Source: Euptelea pleiosperma (Eukaryota; Streptophyta; Magnoliopsida; Ranunculales; Eupteleaceae). From it: DNA of 64,000 nt. Below are positions 1 through 12,134 of the stretch, piece after piece. Location: assembly GCA_035048495.1 (NCBI GenBank), contig CM068546.1:32692674-32756673 (forward strand), read 5' to 3'. The position numbers were made by a program, and so were the translations under genes. A model generated the notes under the pieces. It ran no database searches. It saw nothing but the letters and a program-made list of their open reading frames with translations, and was not told the DNA's origin. The first letter of the stretch is position 1. Each line of letters opens with the position of its first letter.

Positions 1-2070
1 GTTATTTTGTGAAAAAAAATGGCCGTTATTTTCGGTTTTTTCCGTTATATTCTGTTTTCTTTTCGTTTTTGAAAATTTGAAATTCAAAATTCAAAATTTG
101 AGTTTCAGCCCATTTTTTCCCTTTTTTCCGTTATTTTCCTGTTTTTGCCCCTGAGCGTTTTTTTCGTTATAACTGAAAAACAGTAACGCCCCCAGTCCAT
201 TATACCGTTATAACGGTCCCCTTTAAACCTTGGTTTGACCCATGGTTTTAAAACCGGCCGTTTAAACGGAAACGCCCCAAGCCCGTTTCCGTTAAAACCA
301 TTTAAACACGTTTTAATGTATTTGAATTTAATGGCCATTTTTTTGTTTTAACGACCGTTAAAATCGTTTAAACAGTTGTTAAATTCTGAAATTTTTTCTG
401 AAAAAAATGTCCGTTAAATTCCGTATTTTTTTTGTTTTTTTTCAAATTTCAAAATTCAAAATTTGAATTTCAGCCCCATTTTTTCCATTTTTCCCGTTAA
501 AATCGTTAAAATCCGTTTAATTCCCTTAAATTCCGATTTTTGCCCCTGGCCGTTTCAATCCGTTTTAACGTCCATTTAAACGGTGACACCCCCTGTCTGT
601 TTAACCGTTAAAATGGCCTCCTTTAAACTTTGGGTAAAACCAAGGTTTAAAGGAGGCCGTTTTAACAATATAACGCATTGGGGGCATTACCGTTAAAACG
701 GATTGTAACAGCCAGGGCCAACAAAAGATTAAAAAAGGAAAAAAAATGGAATTTAACGGATTTTAACAGAAAAAACGGAAAAAATAGCGTTGAAAGTCAA
801 ATTTTGAAATTTGAAATTGAAATTGAAAATTTCAAAAAATGAAAAAATGGATTTTAACGAACATTTTTTTTCCACAAAAATTTCCATAATTTAATGGCTG
901 TTAAAACCATTTTAATGGCGGTTAAAATGGAAAAAAAAAATGGCCATTAAATTCAAAGCGTCAAAACGGATTTTAATGATTTCACTCATGGTTTTAAAAA
1001 CGGCCGTTTAAACGGTAACGCCCCAAGCCCGTTTCCGTTAAAACCTTTTAAACACTTTTTATCGGTTTTGAAAAAACGGCCATTTTTTTTGTTTTAACTG
1101 CTGTTAAAATCGTTTAAACAGCAGTTTAATTCTGAAATTTTGTGAAAAAAAGGCCATTTAATTTCCGTTAAATTAATTTTTTTTTTAATTTTCAAATTTC
1201 AAAATTTGAATTTCAGGGCCATTTTTCCTTTTTTTCCGTTAAAATCCGTTAATTCCGTTAAATTTAATTTTTTCTATTTTTGCCCCTGGCCGTTTCAATA
1301 TGTTTAAACGGTAACGCCCCCAGTCCGTTTAACCGTTAAAACAGCCTCCTTTAAACCTTGATTTTACGCTAACGGGCTTGGGGCGCTACCCTTTAAAAGG
1401 CTGTTTTTAAAACCATGCTTTGATCCTGGATAATAAATTCGTGTATTATACACGTTTAATACACGATTTTTTTTTTAAGGAACATTGATATTACCGTATA
1501 AAATAAAAAATCACGAATTTTTAGATTATACGAATAAAACATGTATTATTTATGTTTAATACATGGACTACGTGTTTTTTAAATAATAAAAAAACATGTT
1601 AAATGGCCGCATAAAATGAAAAAAATTGATAAAATCCAGGCTTTTTAAGGCTCAATGAATATAAATTTCAACAATGACCGAATTTTTGACCAGATGTTTT
1701 TCTCCTAAAACCGAATTAAACTCGAACTTTTCTCATTTCGAATCTTTACCGAATTGCTAACTGGTACGTTAAAAGCTGTTAAAACCCGTTTTGACGCTTA
1801 GAAATTAACCGCCTTTTTTTGTTTTGACGGCTGTTAAAAAATTTTGTGAAAAAAAGGCCATTATTTCCGTTAAATTCCATTTTTTTTCGTTTTTCAAAAT
1901 TTCTAATATTAATCAGCACCATTTTTCCATTTTTTTTTTTTTTTTGGTTGAATTCGTTAAAATTTTTTTTTTTTCATTTTTGCCCATCCGCCACAATCCG
2001 TTTTAACGGTAATGCCCCCAGTCTATATACAGTTAAACAGTCTCCTTTAAACCTTGGTTTGGCCAATCCC
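1..2070. repeat. Cluster of hAT-like MITE copies made of AACGG/CCGTT motifs
   Basis: The whole stretch is degenerate low-complexity sequence in which CCGTTA(T/A)AACGG palindromes, AAATTTGAAATTTC runs and the phrase aacgccccnagtccgtt recur. Boundaries of the type CCTTTAAACCTTGG or CCAAGGTTTAAAGG appear near 222-233, 635-660, 1340-1365 and 2042-2060, so several copies abut or are nested. The same termini bound the well-defined copy at 28388-28722. All reading frames here are fortuitous; no gene was seen. Confidence 0.7.
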
Positions 2071-2094
2071 TAGGTGGAGTAAAACTTCCGTCAC

Positions 2095-2300
2095 AACGCA
2101 CAATATGAGCCATGTGGCACACTCTTAGTGGACGCTGACCGTATGGATGTTTGGCCAATCAGTAGGTGGACCTACAAACCAGAAATAAACGTGATCAGTG
2201 ATTTCTAAGCATTGGATTGAAGTTATTTTCATGGGTTGATTTTTACCCGTATGAATTTTGAGCATTATTTGGGTGCAAAGATCCATAGGCTGTAAAAGGT
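2095..2300. repeat. Partial copy of the fold-back Mutator-like MITE family
   Basis: It contains the family's phrases: the GCCATGTGGCACACTCTTAG type at about 2110, CCGTATGGATGTTTGGCCAA at about 2138, then tacaaaccagaaataaacgt and gtgatttctaagc. Only one arm is present; the fully bounded copies are at 31272, 31830 and 37233. Confidence 0.6.
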
Positions 2301-2548
2301 AACCGAATTACTTTACCTTTTTTTTTAATTTTTTAGGAGAAAAAAGGAAATTACTCTTTTGCTCTCACCAAACCGGAGCAGGTTTACCAGAGGAGGAGAG
2401 GATGAGTTTATGGCTCATGCGGATGCGACTTGCTACCGTACGTAAGCCACGCAGCAAGCACCTTGCCTATGGTTTGGGAGATACCACACCACAGGTGGTT
2501 AGGCAAGTTTTTCTCGTTTTTTTTTTTTATAAAAATAAGGGCTTTTTA

Positions 2549-2780
2549 GCTTGTCCCCCTTACTTTATTGATGCAATTCGCATCTCACCCAATATTTCTA
2601 AAATATTTGTGTCTCACCCTTTGACCATAGTCAACAGCGCATTGACCACAGACTCACATTAACGGTTTCCGGACGGACATCCCAATATTTTTTAAATGAC
2701 TATAATGACCTTGGGTGACACAAATATTATAAAACATTGGGTGCGATGCAAATTGCATCAATAAAGTAAGGGGGACAAGC
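2549..2780. mobile_element. 232-bp inverted-repeat MITE (GCTTGTCCCCCTTAC termini)
   Basis: The left end reads GCTTGTCCCCCTTACTTTAT and the right end is its reverse complement, ATAAAGTAAGGGGGACAAGC. The complementarity continues inward through gatgcaattcgcatc and gatgcaaattgcatc. Flanks are A/T homopolymers, so the target-site duplication cannot be read. No coding potential was seen. Confidence 0.7.
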
Positions 2781-2904
2781 AAAAAATCTTTATTTATTTT
2801 TTATTTTTTATGTTTTAGGATTGTCAGCTCAAAAACTTTCTTTATTTACTCTGGAATTGCAAGTTTGATGGTTAAGATTTGATTGTACTTGATTGATCAT
2901 AGGG

Positions 2905-3565
2905 GCGTATGAGGCCCATGGCACACTCTTAAAGACCACTGACCTTATGGATGTTTGGCCCAACTGTAGGTGTACCTACAGACCAAAAATTAGTCTGATT
3001 GTTAATTTTTTAAGTATTGGATTAGAGTTATTTTTTTGGGTCCGTAGAATTTGAGCATTATTTGGGGTACAAAGATCCAATGGTTTGAAGTCACTAATCA
3101 AGCTGATATTTGGTATGTAGCTCCACTTTGTGATGTGCCCAACATCCGTACGGCTAGTGACCTCTAAGAGTGTGCCACGTGGCTTATATTGTGGTCCCTC
3201 GTTATCATTGATGAGGGACATCAGCGTGCTTAACAACCTGTGAAGGTGAGTGCGTGGATGGCTGTATAAGCCATGTGGCACAATCATAGAGATCACTCAT
3301 CGTAGGGGTTTTTTGCCATCCCTAGGTGGACCTAATTAATGACCCAAAATCAGCTTGATGGGTGATTTCTGTTGGATCTGAGTACCCCAAATAATGCTGG
3401 AATCCCCACCTAGAAACCAAACCATGAAAAGGGCTCAAATCCAAATGGCTAGAAATTGTCGATCGAGTCGATTTTTTGCTCAGTACATCAATCTAGGGAT
3501 GGGACTAACATCCATATGGTCAGTAGTCTATAGACTCTATAGGAGTATACCACGTGGCTTCATCA
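2905..3565. repeat. Two adjacent fold-back Mutator-like MITE copies
   Basis: The first copy runs about 2905-3205 from ggcccatggcacactcttaa to tgccacgtggcttatattgt. The second runs about 3262-3565 from gccatgtggcacaatcatag to gtataccacgtggcttcatc. In each, the right half is roughly the reverse complement of the left, so the transcript would fold on itself. Target duplications are not readable. Confidence 0.6.
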
Positions 3566-3585
3566 AAGATTTATTCGCATATGAG

Positions 3586-3876
3586 CCAACGTTTAAAAGG
3601 GGCCGTTATACCTTTATAACGGACTGGGGCATTACCATTTTTTCCGTTATAATGAAAATAATGTTCAGGGGCAAAAACGGGAAAAAATGGGGCCAGATTC
3701 AAATTTGAAATTTGAATTTCAGATTTTCAAAAAACAGGTCCTTATTTTCGTTATAATGGAAAAATATCCGATGTTATTTTCTGGACGTTTTATCGGTATG
3801 TACGGTAACGGGGAGGTCCAAATCTGCTATAATGGCCATTATTTCGTTATAACAGCCGTTCTTTAAACCTTGGTAT
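3586..3876. mobile_element. hAT-like MITE nested in a Mutator-like MITE
   Basis: The left end is CCAACGTTTAAAAGGGGCCG and the right end is AACAGCCGTTCTTTAAACC followed by TTGG, an inverted pair. The flanks atatgag (3579-3585) and atatgag (3877-3883) form a probable target duplication, although the exact end is 2-3 bases uncertain. The flanking sequence is a Mutator-like MITE interrupted by this insertion, which gives the relative order of insertion. Confidence 0.55.
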
Positions 3877-4800
3877 ATATGAGCAACATGGCACACTCTT
3901 AGAGACCACTGACTGAATGGATGTTTGGCCCATTCCTAAGTGGTCTTAGGTACAAAAAAACCAGCCTGATTAGTGATTTTTAACCTTTGGATCCGAGTAC
4001 CCATATAAAGGTTGAATCCCACAGTTAAAATTAAACTCATGAAAAAGACTTTAATCCAAAGGTTATAAATCACTAATCAGGGTGATTTTTGGTTATAGGT
4101 CCACTTAAGGATGGGCCAAACATCTATAAGGTCAGTTGTCTCTAAGAGTGAACCGCGTGGCTTATCTATGGTCCGCCATCAATGTTGACAACGGACTTTC
4201 GTCATTAAAAATTTACTCCAAAAGTGGACTCTCTTCTTACCAAGGTTCCATTAAAACTTAGCTGACCGCCACAATTAGAGCCACGTGGCACATTTTTAGA
4301 GGACACTGACGGCATGGATGTTTGGCCAATCCCTAGGTGGACCTATAAACCAAAAATCAACCTGATTAGTGACTTCAAACGCTTGGATCGTTGTACCCCA
4401 AATAATGGTCAATATGCTCAAATTCCACGGTTAAAATCATCCCATGAAAATGACTCGAGTAAATCTTACTTGACCACCTACAATATAAGCCATGTGGCAA
4501 TTTCTTAGAGGAGACTGACCGTATAGATGTTTGGCCAATCCATAGGTAGATCTATAAACCCAAAATCAACATGATCAGTGATTTCTAAGCGTTAGTTGAA
4601 GTCATTTTCTTGGGTTGATTTTAACCGTAGCAATTTGAGCATTATTTATCATTATTTGGGTACAAAGATCCAAAGGTTTGAAATCACTAATCAGGTTGAT
4701 TTTTTGTTTGTAGGTCCACTTAGGTATTGACCAAACATCCATACGGTCAGTGTCCTCTGAGAGTGTACCACGTGGCTCATATTATGGGTGGTCAAGGCTC
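3877..4800. repeat. Further fold-back Mutator-like MITE copies
   Basis: Arms with gcacactcttagagaccact (about 3893) and its complement (about 4130-4160) make one copy. A second set runs from gagccacgtggcacattttt (about 4280) through ccatgtggcaatttcttaga (about 4490) to taccacgtggctcatattat (about 4767). The start near 4470 and the end near 4785 resemble the GTAAGACTTGNCTGGNCAC ends of the element at 31830. No gene was seen. Confidence 0.55.
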
Positions 4801-5004
4801 CCCTGATCGTCGTCGGTGACTCCAATCCAACGCTTGGAAATATCTAAACAGGTTGATTTTAGGTTTGAAGGTCCACCTAGGGGTTGGCCAAACTTGCATA
4901 CCGTCAGTGTTCACTAAAAATGTGCCTATGCCATGTGGCTCATATTGTGGGTGGTCAGCGGCTTAATTGACAATCATGGTCGGCGAAGTTTCTCCCAAGG
5001 TTCT

Positions 5005-5805
5005 AGACTAGAATACTTTCGAGCAAGGATCAAAGTCTCAGGATCGGACCCCTCCGATCCCGAGTTGGATCGCCTGGATCGGTCTGATCCACCGCGATCC
5101 CGAGACAAGAAAAAAAAATCCAAAAATTGTAGAAAAATTCAAAAAATCATAAAAAAAATAAATCATAAAACACATAAAATATTAGGAAAATAAATATTTT
5201 AGCCTCTTGTGATGAAAGAAAAGTATAAAAAATAAATGTGAAAAAATCATAACCTAAGACATATCACAAGATTCTCAATAATGTTTGCAAAATTCGAAAC
5301 AAATGACAAATATACTAAGATTTGGAGGAAATATACTTGTTAAAAGCGTCGGATCTTGCCGGATTTCGCCCAAAACTCACCGGATTTTCAACCCAACTCG
5401 AATAAATTTGAACAAAAACCCTTGATCTTCATAGATCTATGTGTTTCGAAGGTGGATCTATCTTTTTTAAGCTATTTTTAGGTTTCAAGAAGGGTTAGGG
5501 GGGGAGAAATGGGAAAGGAAAACAAGTGAAGAGGTGAAAAAATTAAAAAAAAATCGGGTTTTTATAACATGGCTGGTTCAACTCGCCGAGTTGGATCGGA
5601 CAACTGGGTTGGATCGGGCGATCCAGCCGATCCAACTCGCTGGATCGGGCGATCCACTGCGATACGAGACAAACCTTTGATCTTCGTCTCGGATACCTCC
5701 GATCCCGATCTGGATCGCCCGAGACTTCGAACCATAGTTTCTAGTTTCGACATTCGATCAACGAATCGCGCTTCGCGCGACGTTAACACCCAAATGTTCG
5801 CGTAA
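5005..5805. repeat. GATCC-rich repetitive block with inverted similarity
   Basis: Two GATCC/GGATC-rich segments (about 5035-5105 and 5575-5735) share phrases such as cctccgatcccgatctggat and catttgatct-type words, and flank an A/T-rich middle. This looks like a non-autonomous element or a degenerate repeat. The reading frames on both strands are low-complexity artefacts. Confidence 0.4.
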
Positions 5806-5811
5806 AGATTT

Positions 5812-6135
5812 GGTCTCTCTCTCTCTCTCTCTGAAAACTGCAGCTAGGGTTTTGTTTGTGTACTTTCTCCATCACAGTTCTGGTTCAAGCTGTTATTTAC
5901 TGGTTGGCATCAAATCCTAACTTCTATCTCTGCTATCTTCAAAAAAAAATCTCTGCTGGTGCACGTCATCGGACGCTTAATCTGGTGAGAGTTCTTCTCC
6001 GCCATTAATCATTTTGTGTAAAATAGCGTTGAGTTCCACACACTAAAGCTATTTAGAGCTACTGAGAGGTTTTCGAATCGCCTCTGTTTTGGAGATCTGG
6101 GCTGTTGATTCTAGCTACACACCATGCCCCCCGGT
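5812..6135 (+). promoter_or_regulatory. Probable 5' leader region of the U1C gene
   Basis: A (CT)n run at about 5812-5832 is followed by gctagggttttgtttg, both typical of plant 5' leaders. At 6124 an ATG is followed by CCCCCCG and then a possible donor, gtaaccg. The U1C reading frame begins at 9064, so this may be its leader and first few codons. The zinc-finger exon that should come next was not found, so the link is an inference. Confidence 0.35.
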
Positions 6136-6930
6136 AACCGTGTTCTCGTTCTTCTCGACATTGATATTGATATCTACATGTAGTTTCTTAACCATAGACC
6201 CTACAGACACTACAATTGGAAAATAAAAGAACAAAGTAAATGGTAAAAAAGTTAACTATTTATTCTTCATGTGTCTTTTTGCTGCTTGGATTGGATGTTC
6301 TTTTCTTGTTAAAAGTGAACATTAGAAAGCACTCAATCCAATTTTACAGAGAAGGTTGATGAGTATTGTCAAAATTTTAAAAAAATAATGTGGTTCAAAC
6401 AACTAACTATAAAACTTCTTCTGCATTTTTCATTTCCATTTCTTATCCATTGATTTTATTCTTTTTGGGGCATCATTGGTTATCCGAAAAAACATTTCTT
6501 TGTTGAGGCAGCCAAAAAAAAATTTAAAATTTATTCTTCTATAGTTCTTTTGCTGCTTGGATTTGGTGCTCTCAGTCTGCTAAAATGAACATTGGGAAAC
6601 AGTAAATTCACTCATGGGAGAGAGATTAGGGTTATTGTTTGGGTTCAGAGTAAGATTGTAGATGATACTGCGCGAAACCTTTTGTTTGCTGGTGTTATTT
6701 ATAACATCTGAAATTTAAAATGAAAGTAAGTGAAGGAGCTTCCAAAATACCAAGATCCATAATAACGTGCTTAGGATTGTTAGGTATCTTTATAAGCTAG
6801 TTGCATAAACTCTAAACAAAACAATGTCTCCCTGTTGCATAAACTCAACAAATAACGTCTCCCATGTGTTGATCATCATAGAAAATTAGGTTTTTGATGT
6901 AGCACGGGAATGGGTTCTATGATCGGATAG

Positions 6931-7032
6931 GGTTTCGGTGAAATAACTCCACCGGATTTGAAGGAATCACTCCTTCAGGAAGGTTTCAGTGAAATTACTC
7001 CACTGGATTTGAAGGAATCACTCCTTCGGGAA
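6931..7032. repeat. Two-copy tandem repeat, 51-bp unit
   Basis: Copy 1 (6931-6981) and copy 2 (6982-7032) differ at a few positions; each contains ggatttgaaggaatcactcc. No function is suggested. The interval from 6136 to 7380 otherwise shows no gene. Confidence 0.8.
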
Positions 7033-7379
7033 GAATCACTCCTCCGTTCCAGGCATCTCACCTAGCAAAAATGGTCATCACACCCAAACGAAACTCAATC
7101 TTCATTAATTATAAACTCTTCATTGAAAAATCAAAGATTACATCCCTATATATAAAAATTAAAATAACTTCTCCTATGAAATTAACTTTCTAATCTACTC
7201 TATTAAAAAAACTCTCTAATCTATTAGGAAACTACAAAACTAAAATAACAACTATTCATTAATAAAACTAATTTAAAGGAATTTAGTCTCGGACCCCGTG
7301 TAGAATCCTTAGTGAAGTGAACCCCTCCTTTCTCTCTTCTTTGATCCCACGTGATTCAGCACACTGTAATACGATACTC

Positions 7380-7857
7380 CTGTATCAAACCCTTCGGGTT
7401 GTCGACATATCCATTGCTCATCATATGCAGTATGGAATGAGTTCTTTAAGCTTTTTGGTATTTGCTGGACTGTCGCTAACACTATCTAGTTTCCGGGTGG
7501 ACTGAAGAGGCCTTTCATACTAGAAGAAGTGTTCTTTGGAGATTTCTCCCTTTTGCCCTATGTTGGACTATGTGGAAGGAGAGAAATAGATGCATATTTG
7601 AAGATAAAAGGGGCAGAATCCAATATTGTTTTGAGGGTCAAAGCGGCATTATATTTTGGTCATCTACTTTTAAGGTTTAAGATTTGAGGAATTTATATTT
7701 AGATGCGAAGAGGTCTTATTGGGCCTTGGATGATCTCGACGTTGTCTGTTTTTGTATAGTTACTGAGGGCCTCCTCCCTTCTTTCTCTGTTTCTTTATCT
7801 GTACAGAGGGTTTCTACCCGTGCTCTTCTTTAATATATACTCTTATAAAAAAAAAGT
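7380..7857 (+). mobile_element. LINE (L1-type) 3' end fragment with poly-A
   Basis: The broken translation reads RRFLPFALCWTMWKERNRC-IFEDKRG, matching the zf-RVT tail region of plant L1 reverse transcriptases (pattern LPF-x-W-x-WKERNRRIF). The sequence ends in a poly-A run at about 7848-7857, as expected for a LINE 3' end. It has stops and frameshifts and is not a gene. It lies in the interval where the first U1C coding exon should be. Confidence 0.65.
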
Positions 7858-7959
7858 TCGAGTAGTATAAACTTGTTTTATTTATATTTATTGATTTGAT
7901 ATACATAATTTTTCATCCTTGTGTTGAGATGTAAATATAATACTTCTTTAATCCTTTTT

Positions 7960-8845
7960 TGGCATACTAAACTTGGTCAAGTACCATCGCAATTTTTTTA
8001 TAAGTATAATCTTCATTAAAAAGGCAAATGCCAAATAATACAAACGAGTTAGCTAAGGAGATCGAGGTGACTTGCGATAGGCAAAAAACAAGCCAAAACA
8101 ACATGAACATCAAAGGGAAACTACAAAAAATATATCTAGCATCAAACATCCTTAGAACAAAGAATATCCCATCGAAATACAAAGTCTTCAAAAAAGATCC
8201 CTTTGCACTCCGCAAACACCTTAGACCAGAGAAAAAGCGTTCCCTTAATGCTGAGAATGTTCGAGACCAAGTCTCCTCTTTTATCTTCAAAGATTCTCTG
8301 GTTTCTCTCCCTCCATATACCCCAAGCGATCGCAAAGGGAAGCATCCTCTAGAGAATACGACCTCTGGTCGAAAATGCTCTTATGTGCCAACTAACGAGG
8401 AGCTCCATAAATGAACTTGGCATCACCCAATACATTCCAAACTCTAAAAGAAAAGATGGCCATACCTCTCTGGCTACTACGCAATGTAACACCAGATAGT
8501 TAACAGATTCCCCATATCTCTTTTGCATCGAACAATAATCAATAATTATGAAACATCTAGAGATCAAGTGATCTACTGTCAGTATTTTCCCAAGGATGTC
8601 AGCCAAACAAAGAATGCAATCTTCATCGGAACTTTTGATCTCCACACCAACGAGACTGGAAAGTTAATACCGAGAAATTTGTCTATACCGTCATAGAACG
8701 AGTAAACAGAAAACAAACCTCCCTTGTTCCAGATCCATATCCACTTATCTTGAACCAATGGTTGCAGATGTAAGTCTTGCAACCGATAAAGCAATCTAGT
8801 TAGGGGCTCTATCTCCCAGTCATTTGGATATGTATTTGACACTTG
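7960..8845 (-). mobile_element. LINE (L1-type) reverse-transcriptase tail fragment
   Basis: Three overlapping minus-strand reading frames together give the plant L1 C-terminal signature: DKWIWIWNKGGLFSVYSFYD, then WRSKVPMKIAFFVWL, then a region with paired cysteines and NYLVLHCVVAREVW, then LPFAIAWGIWRERNQRIFED. The frames are split by shifts, so the element is dead. It is opposite in strand to the LINE fragment at 7380. Confidence 0.75.
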
Positions 8846-9063
8846 AATTCTTTTATTTTATTTTCATTTTCCTACACATACCTTATGCTACCTTGCGCTT
8901 TATCAAAATCACCATTATTTTGCAAGCATGTATTGTTGTATGTGTAAGGTTTGAATTTTCACTTGCCAAAGCAGTCCTATGGTTTGACCTCCTTCCAACT
9001 TGTTTTTAAGAATTGAAAAAACAGTGAACCTTTCTCTAGTTCTAACTCTTTCTATATTTTCAG

Positions 9064-12000
9064 CCTTCTGTCAGAAAGCAGCACAATGCTGGCTACAAAC
9101 ACAAGGTATTATCTTAAAAAGAAACATTGTTTTATTAGCTTTCTTAGGTTTACATGGGCCCCATTTCTGCTTTTACTGTTTGTCTAATTTGATTTACTTC
9201 AGGCAAATGTGCGTACTTATTATCTGCAATTCGAGGAGCAACAAACCCAAAGTTTGATTGATCAGAGGATCGAGGAGTATCTTGGGCAGACCGCAGCATT
9301 CCAGCAAGTTGGTGCAGCTTACAACCAGCATCTTGCTTCTTTTCAAGCAAATCTTCAAAGACCCCGTCTTCCTGTTCTACCAACACCCATTTTGCCAATT
9401 CCGGGAACCTCACAGGTACCCATGAATTCTCCATTAGTCCTGGGGATCAGGCCCCCAGTTCTGCCACGGCCTGCTCCAGGTAAATCGAAAGTTTTACAGA
9501 TCTCTTATCAACTTCTTTGCTGATATTCTAATTAGGTGACTTCCATACGAGGTGTTGTGTGGTGCATGCACTAATGCTTTTGTTAACACAAACCGAAAGC
9601 TTTTGCCCTATGAATACTGCTGGTGTTCACTTCTGCACAATTTTAGTTGGTGTGGAATGATGCAGTATTTGATTGACTTCTCATGAAATTTGGTGCCCCC
9701 TTCTATGCATTCAACTGCTCAACATGCATGGGAAACATGTAGGTGGCATTAGAACATTCAATTCTTGGACTCAAATCAACAGTCTGGAAGATCCATTTAT
9801 TAGATGTATTTGCAGCTACATTTAGTATATGACTCAAATCATCTCTCGAAATCATGGATGGTATTTGCGGCTACATTTAGTATATGACTTGGATTATGCC
9901 CTTCAGAATTGCTTAGTTTGGTGCTTCAAGCTAATGTATGGAGCCATAAACTCTGTTTAGGTCTTGACTATTGTGCAAATGAAGACTGGTATGACGTCTA
10001 GATCCAAGAGATTCGGCCTTTTGAGCGTGGATATTAGATGCCAATTGAAGTCTCAATGGATATGATTGAGCAAGATTTATTACAATTGCCCTCGTGACTG
10101 GCATGGTCAAGCAGCTCAGTGGATGGTCTGTCCTAACTTGTGAGAGCCCCATAGCACCATATAAGGACTTTCAAACAAACATTTTCAGATATCTGATCTT
10201 ATTGCTTCGCCAGCTCCAATTTGAACTTGGTACCATGGATATAATTTATTACAATTGCCCTCGTGACTGGCATGCTCAAGCAGCTCAGTGGATGGTCTGT
10301 CCTAACTTGTGAGAGCCCCATAGCGCCATATAAGGACTTTCAAACAAACATTTTCAGATATCTGATCTTATTGCTTCGCCAGCTCCAATTTGAACTTGGT
10401 ACCATGGATATAACTGGATAAATAACAAGACTGTGTTGAAAGATAAGGAGGTGTGTCTGGAGTATAATGTGATGGACATGTACCTATCAAACTAAAAGGG
10501 AAAATTTTGACATAAAAACCAGCTATATGCTTTATGGAGCTGAATATTGGGCAACCAAGAAACATAGAATGAGTGTAGCAGAGATGGAGATGTCGAGATT
10601 GATGAGTGGAAAAACTAGGAAAGATAAAATAAGAAATGAGCACATTGAAGAAAATCAAAGAATAGTCCCAATATGAGTTAAAAATAAGGGAAACTTGATT
10701 GAGATGGTTTGAGCACATACAACGAAGGCCAACAACAGTACTAATGAGAAGGAATGCTTTGGTCCAAGTTGAAGGCCATAGAAGGTAGAGAGGAATGCAG
10801 AAAACGACATGGAGTGAGGTAGTAAGAAAGGATTTGAAGAGATGTGCCTTGAGAGAAGATATGACATTTAATAGAGTCAAGTGGCGAAATAGGATTAATG
10901 TTGCCAACTCCATATAGTTGGGACAAGGCGTATGATGATGATGTTTGGCCTGAATAGGCTCAGGAGCAGGAAAGTGATTTCTAGTTGAGACTGGTAATTG
11001 TGTTTTTGAGGACCTTTTTAGAATTTCGAAATAGACAATAGAAGCTGCTTTCTACAGGGGTACAAAGAAACAAGTTCAAGGATCAAATTTTCCTCCATAG
11101 TATATAATGCTCTAATCTTCAGCCCATCATCAGAAAGGAAATTGTAGACTTCTCACCAATTAAGTCCAAGTTAAAGTAGTGTCTCAAAATTTACCAGAGA
11201 TATGGAAAAGGTAAGAAATAGGAGTGGATTTAAAATTGATCCTTCTAATAATGTTTTGGGGTATCTTTCAAGCCATTCAAGTGATTAGAGTTGTTAGACC
11301 CTTCAGTCTAGATGGAACTTTCATTTGTGCCCCACGAGGGAAATTTCTCCACACCCGTCTAGAATCTCTCCATAGACAATTTTCGACAATAATAGAGTGA
11401 TATTCCGTCCTACCTTAGATTCTCTTGGTCAGATCTAAATGCTTAAGAAGAGTTCCACAGTAAGAAATATCTCAGCACCCGTCTTTGTCAAATGAAAGTT
11501 TTACTTTATCATACCGTTTCACAATGCAATCCTAGATGTCCTCCACAAAATCTTGCGAAAGGAGGTCCTCGTCCATTAAATAACAGATACGCCAAAATCA
11601 GAGAGACTGAAATTTCCAGATGGCTCTTTTTATGTGTTTTTATGGATCTGAAATTGACTTGTTGTCCAGGCAACTTGTAGTTTGAACTGATATTGCTTTT
11701 GTTTCTTTTTTTGTGCTGAACTCGCATCTAACACCTGTTGTATGGTCTTAACAATGCTATTAGCTATACCCCCTTGCGGTAATCTGGTCTTTCCCATTTT
11801 TAATGGTAATGACAGACTTGATCTCCTTGCATTGGCTTAGGCAGGTTATGGCGCTGCTCCAATGCCATCGATGGTAGCACCACCTGGTGCCCCTCCCTTA
11901 ACCATGCAAGTTAATGGTCTGATGAGGCCTCCTACAATGAATGGCCCAACAACAGTGCCTGGAGGCATGGCAACTCCTACTTCTAATGGTGCCCCTTCTA

Positions 12001-12134
12001 TGATTACTCCGATGTATCAAGCCAATCCAGCAGCACCAACGAGTGGAGGCTTTGATAGTTATAACATTAGTGCTGGATTGGGTTTACAGAGGTCAACTCC
12101 AAGCGGAACTACTCTGGCTACAGCCTACAAGTAA
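9064..12134 (+). CDS. U1C: U1 snRNP-C, 5' exon not found (possible pseudogene)
   Basis: U1C helps the U1 snRNP recognise 5' splice sites in the nucleus. Three exons are visible: 9064-9105, 9203-9479 and 11845-12134, with GT-AG borders and phases 0 and 1 that match. The start reads PSVRKQHNAGYKHK, which is the second half of the family zinc finger with both histidines, then ANVRTYYLQFEEQQTQSLID, then the Pro/Met/Gly-rich tail RLPVLPTPILPIPGTS and QANPAAPTSGGFDSYN. Plant relatives normally begin MPRYYCDYCDTYLTHDS. That exon, with the two zinc cysteines, was not found between 5.8 and 9.06 kb, where two LINE fragments sit. The frame ends at 12134 with TAYK, but the expected C-terminus ASEANH plus stop lies in another frame ending at 12186, so a small indel is likely. 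Identity is firm; integrity is doubtful. Confidence 0.8.
10081..10412. repeat. Two-copy tandem duplication, 169-bp period
   Basis: The unit starting tacaattgccctcgtgactg begins at 10081 and again at 10250. The second copy runs to about 10412 and is nearly identical to the first, so the duplication is young. It lies in the last U1C intron. Confidence 0.9.
10490..10945 (+). mobile_element. RTE-type non-LTR retrotransposon 3' end
   Basis: The decayed frame reads YGAEYWATKKHRMSVAEMEM, SGKTRKDKIRNEHI and further on KTTWSEVVRKDLKRCAL, the conserved C-terminus of plant RTE reverse transcriptases. It ends at ccatatagttgggacaaggc followed by a short ATG repeat (about 10930-10942), the usual RTE tail. 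Stops make it inactive. It is in the same orientation as U1C, inside its intron. Confidence 0.75.

Noticed and set aside
5562..5805. Overlapping frames on both strands with SDPTR-like words
   Set aside because: They reflect GATCC-rich repeats, not codon-biased coding sequence.
10368..10913. 181-residue minus-strand frame rich in hydrophobic residues
   Set aside because: It is the antisense shadow of an RTE retrotransposon tail on the plus strand.
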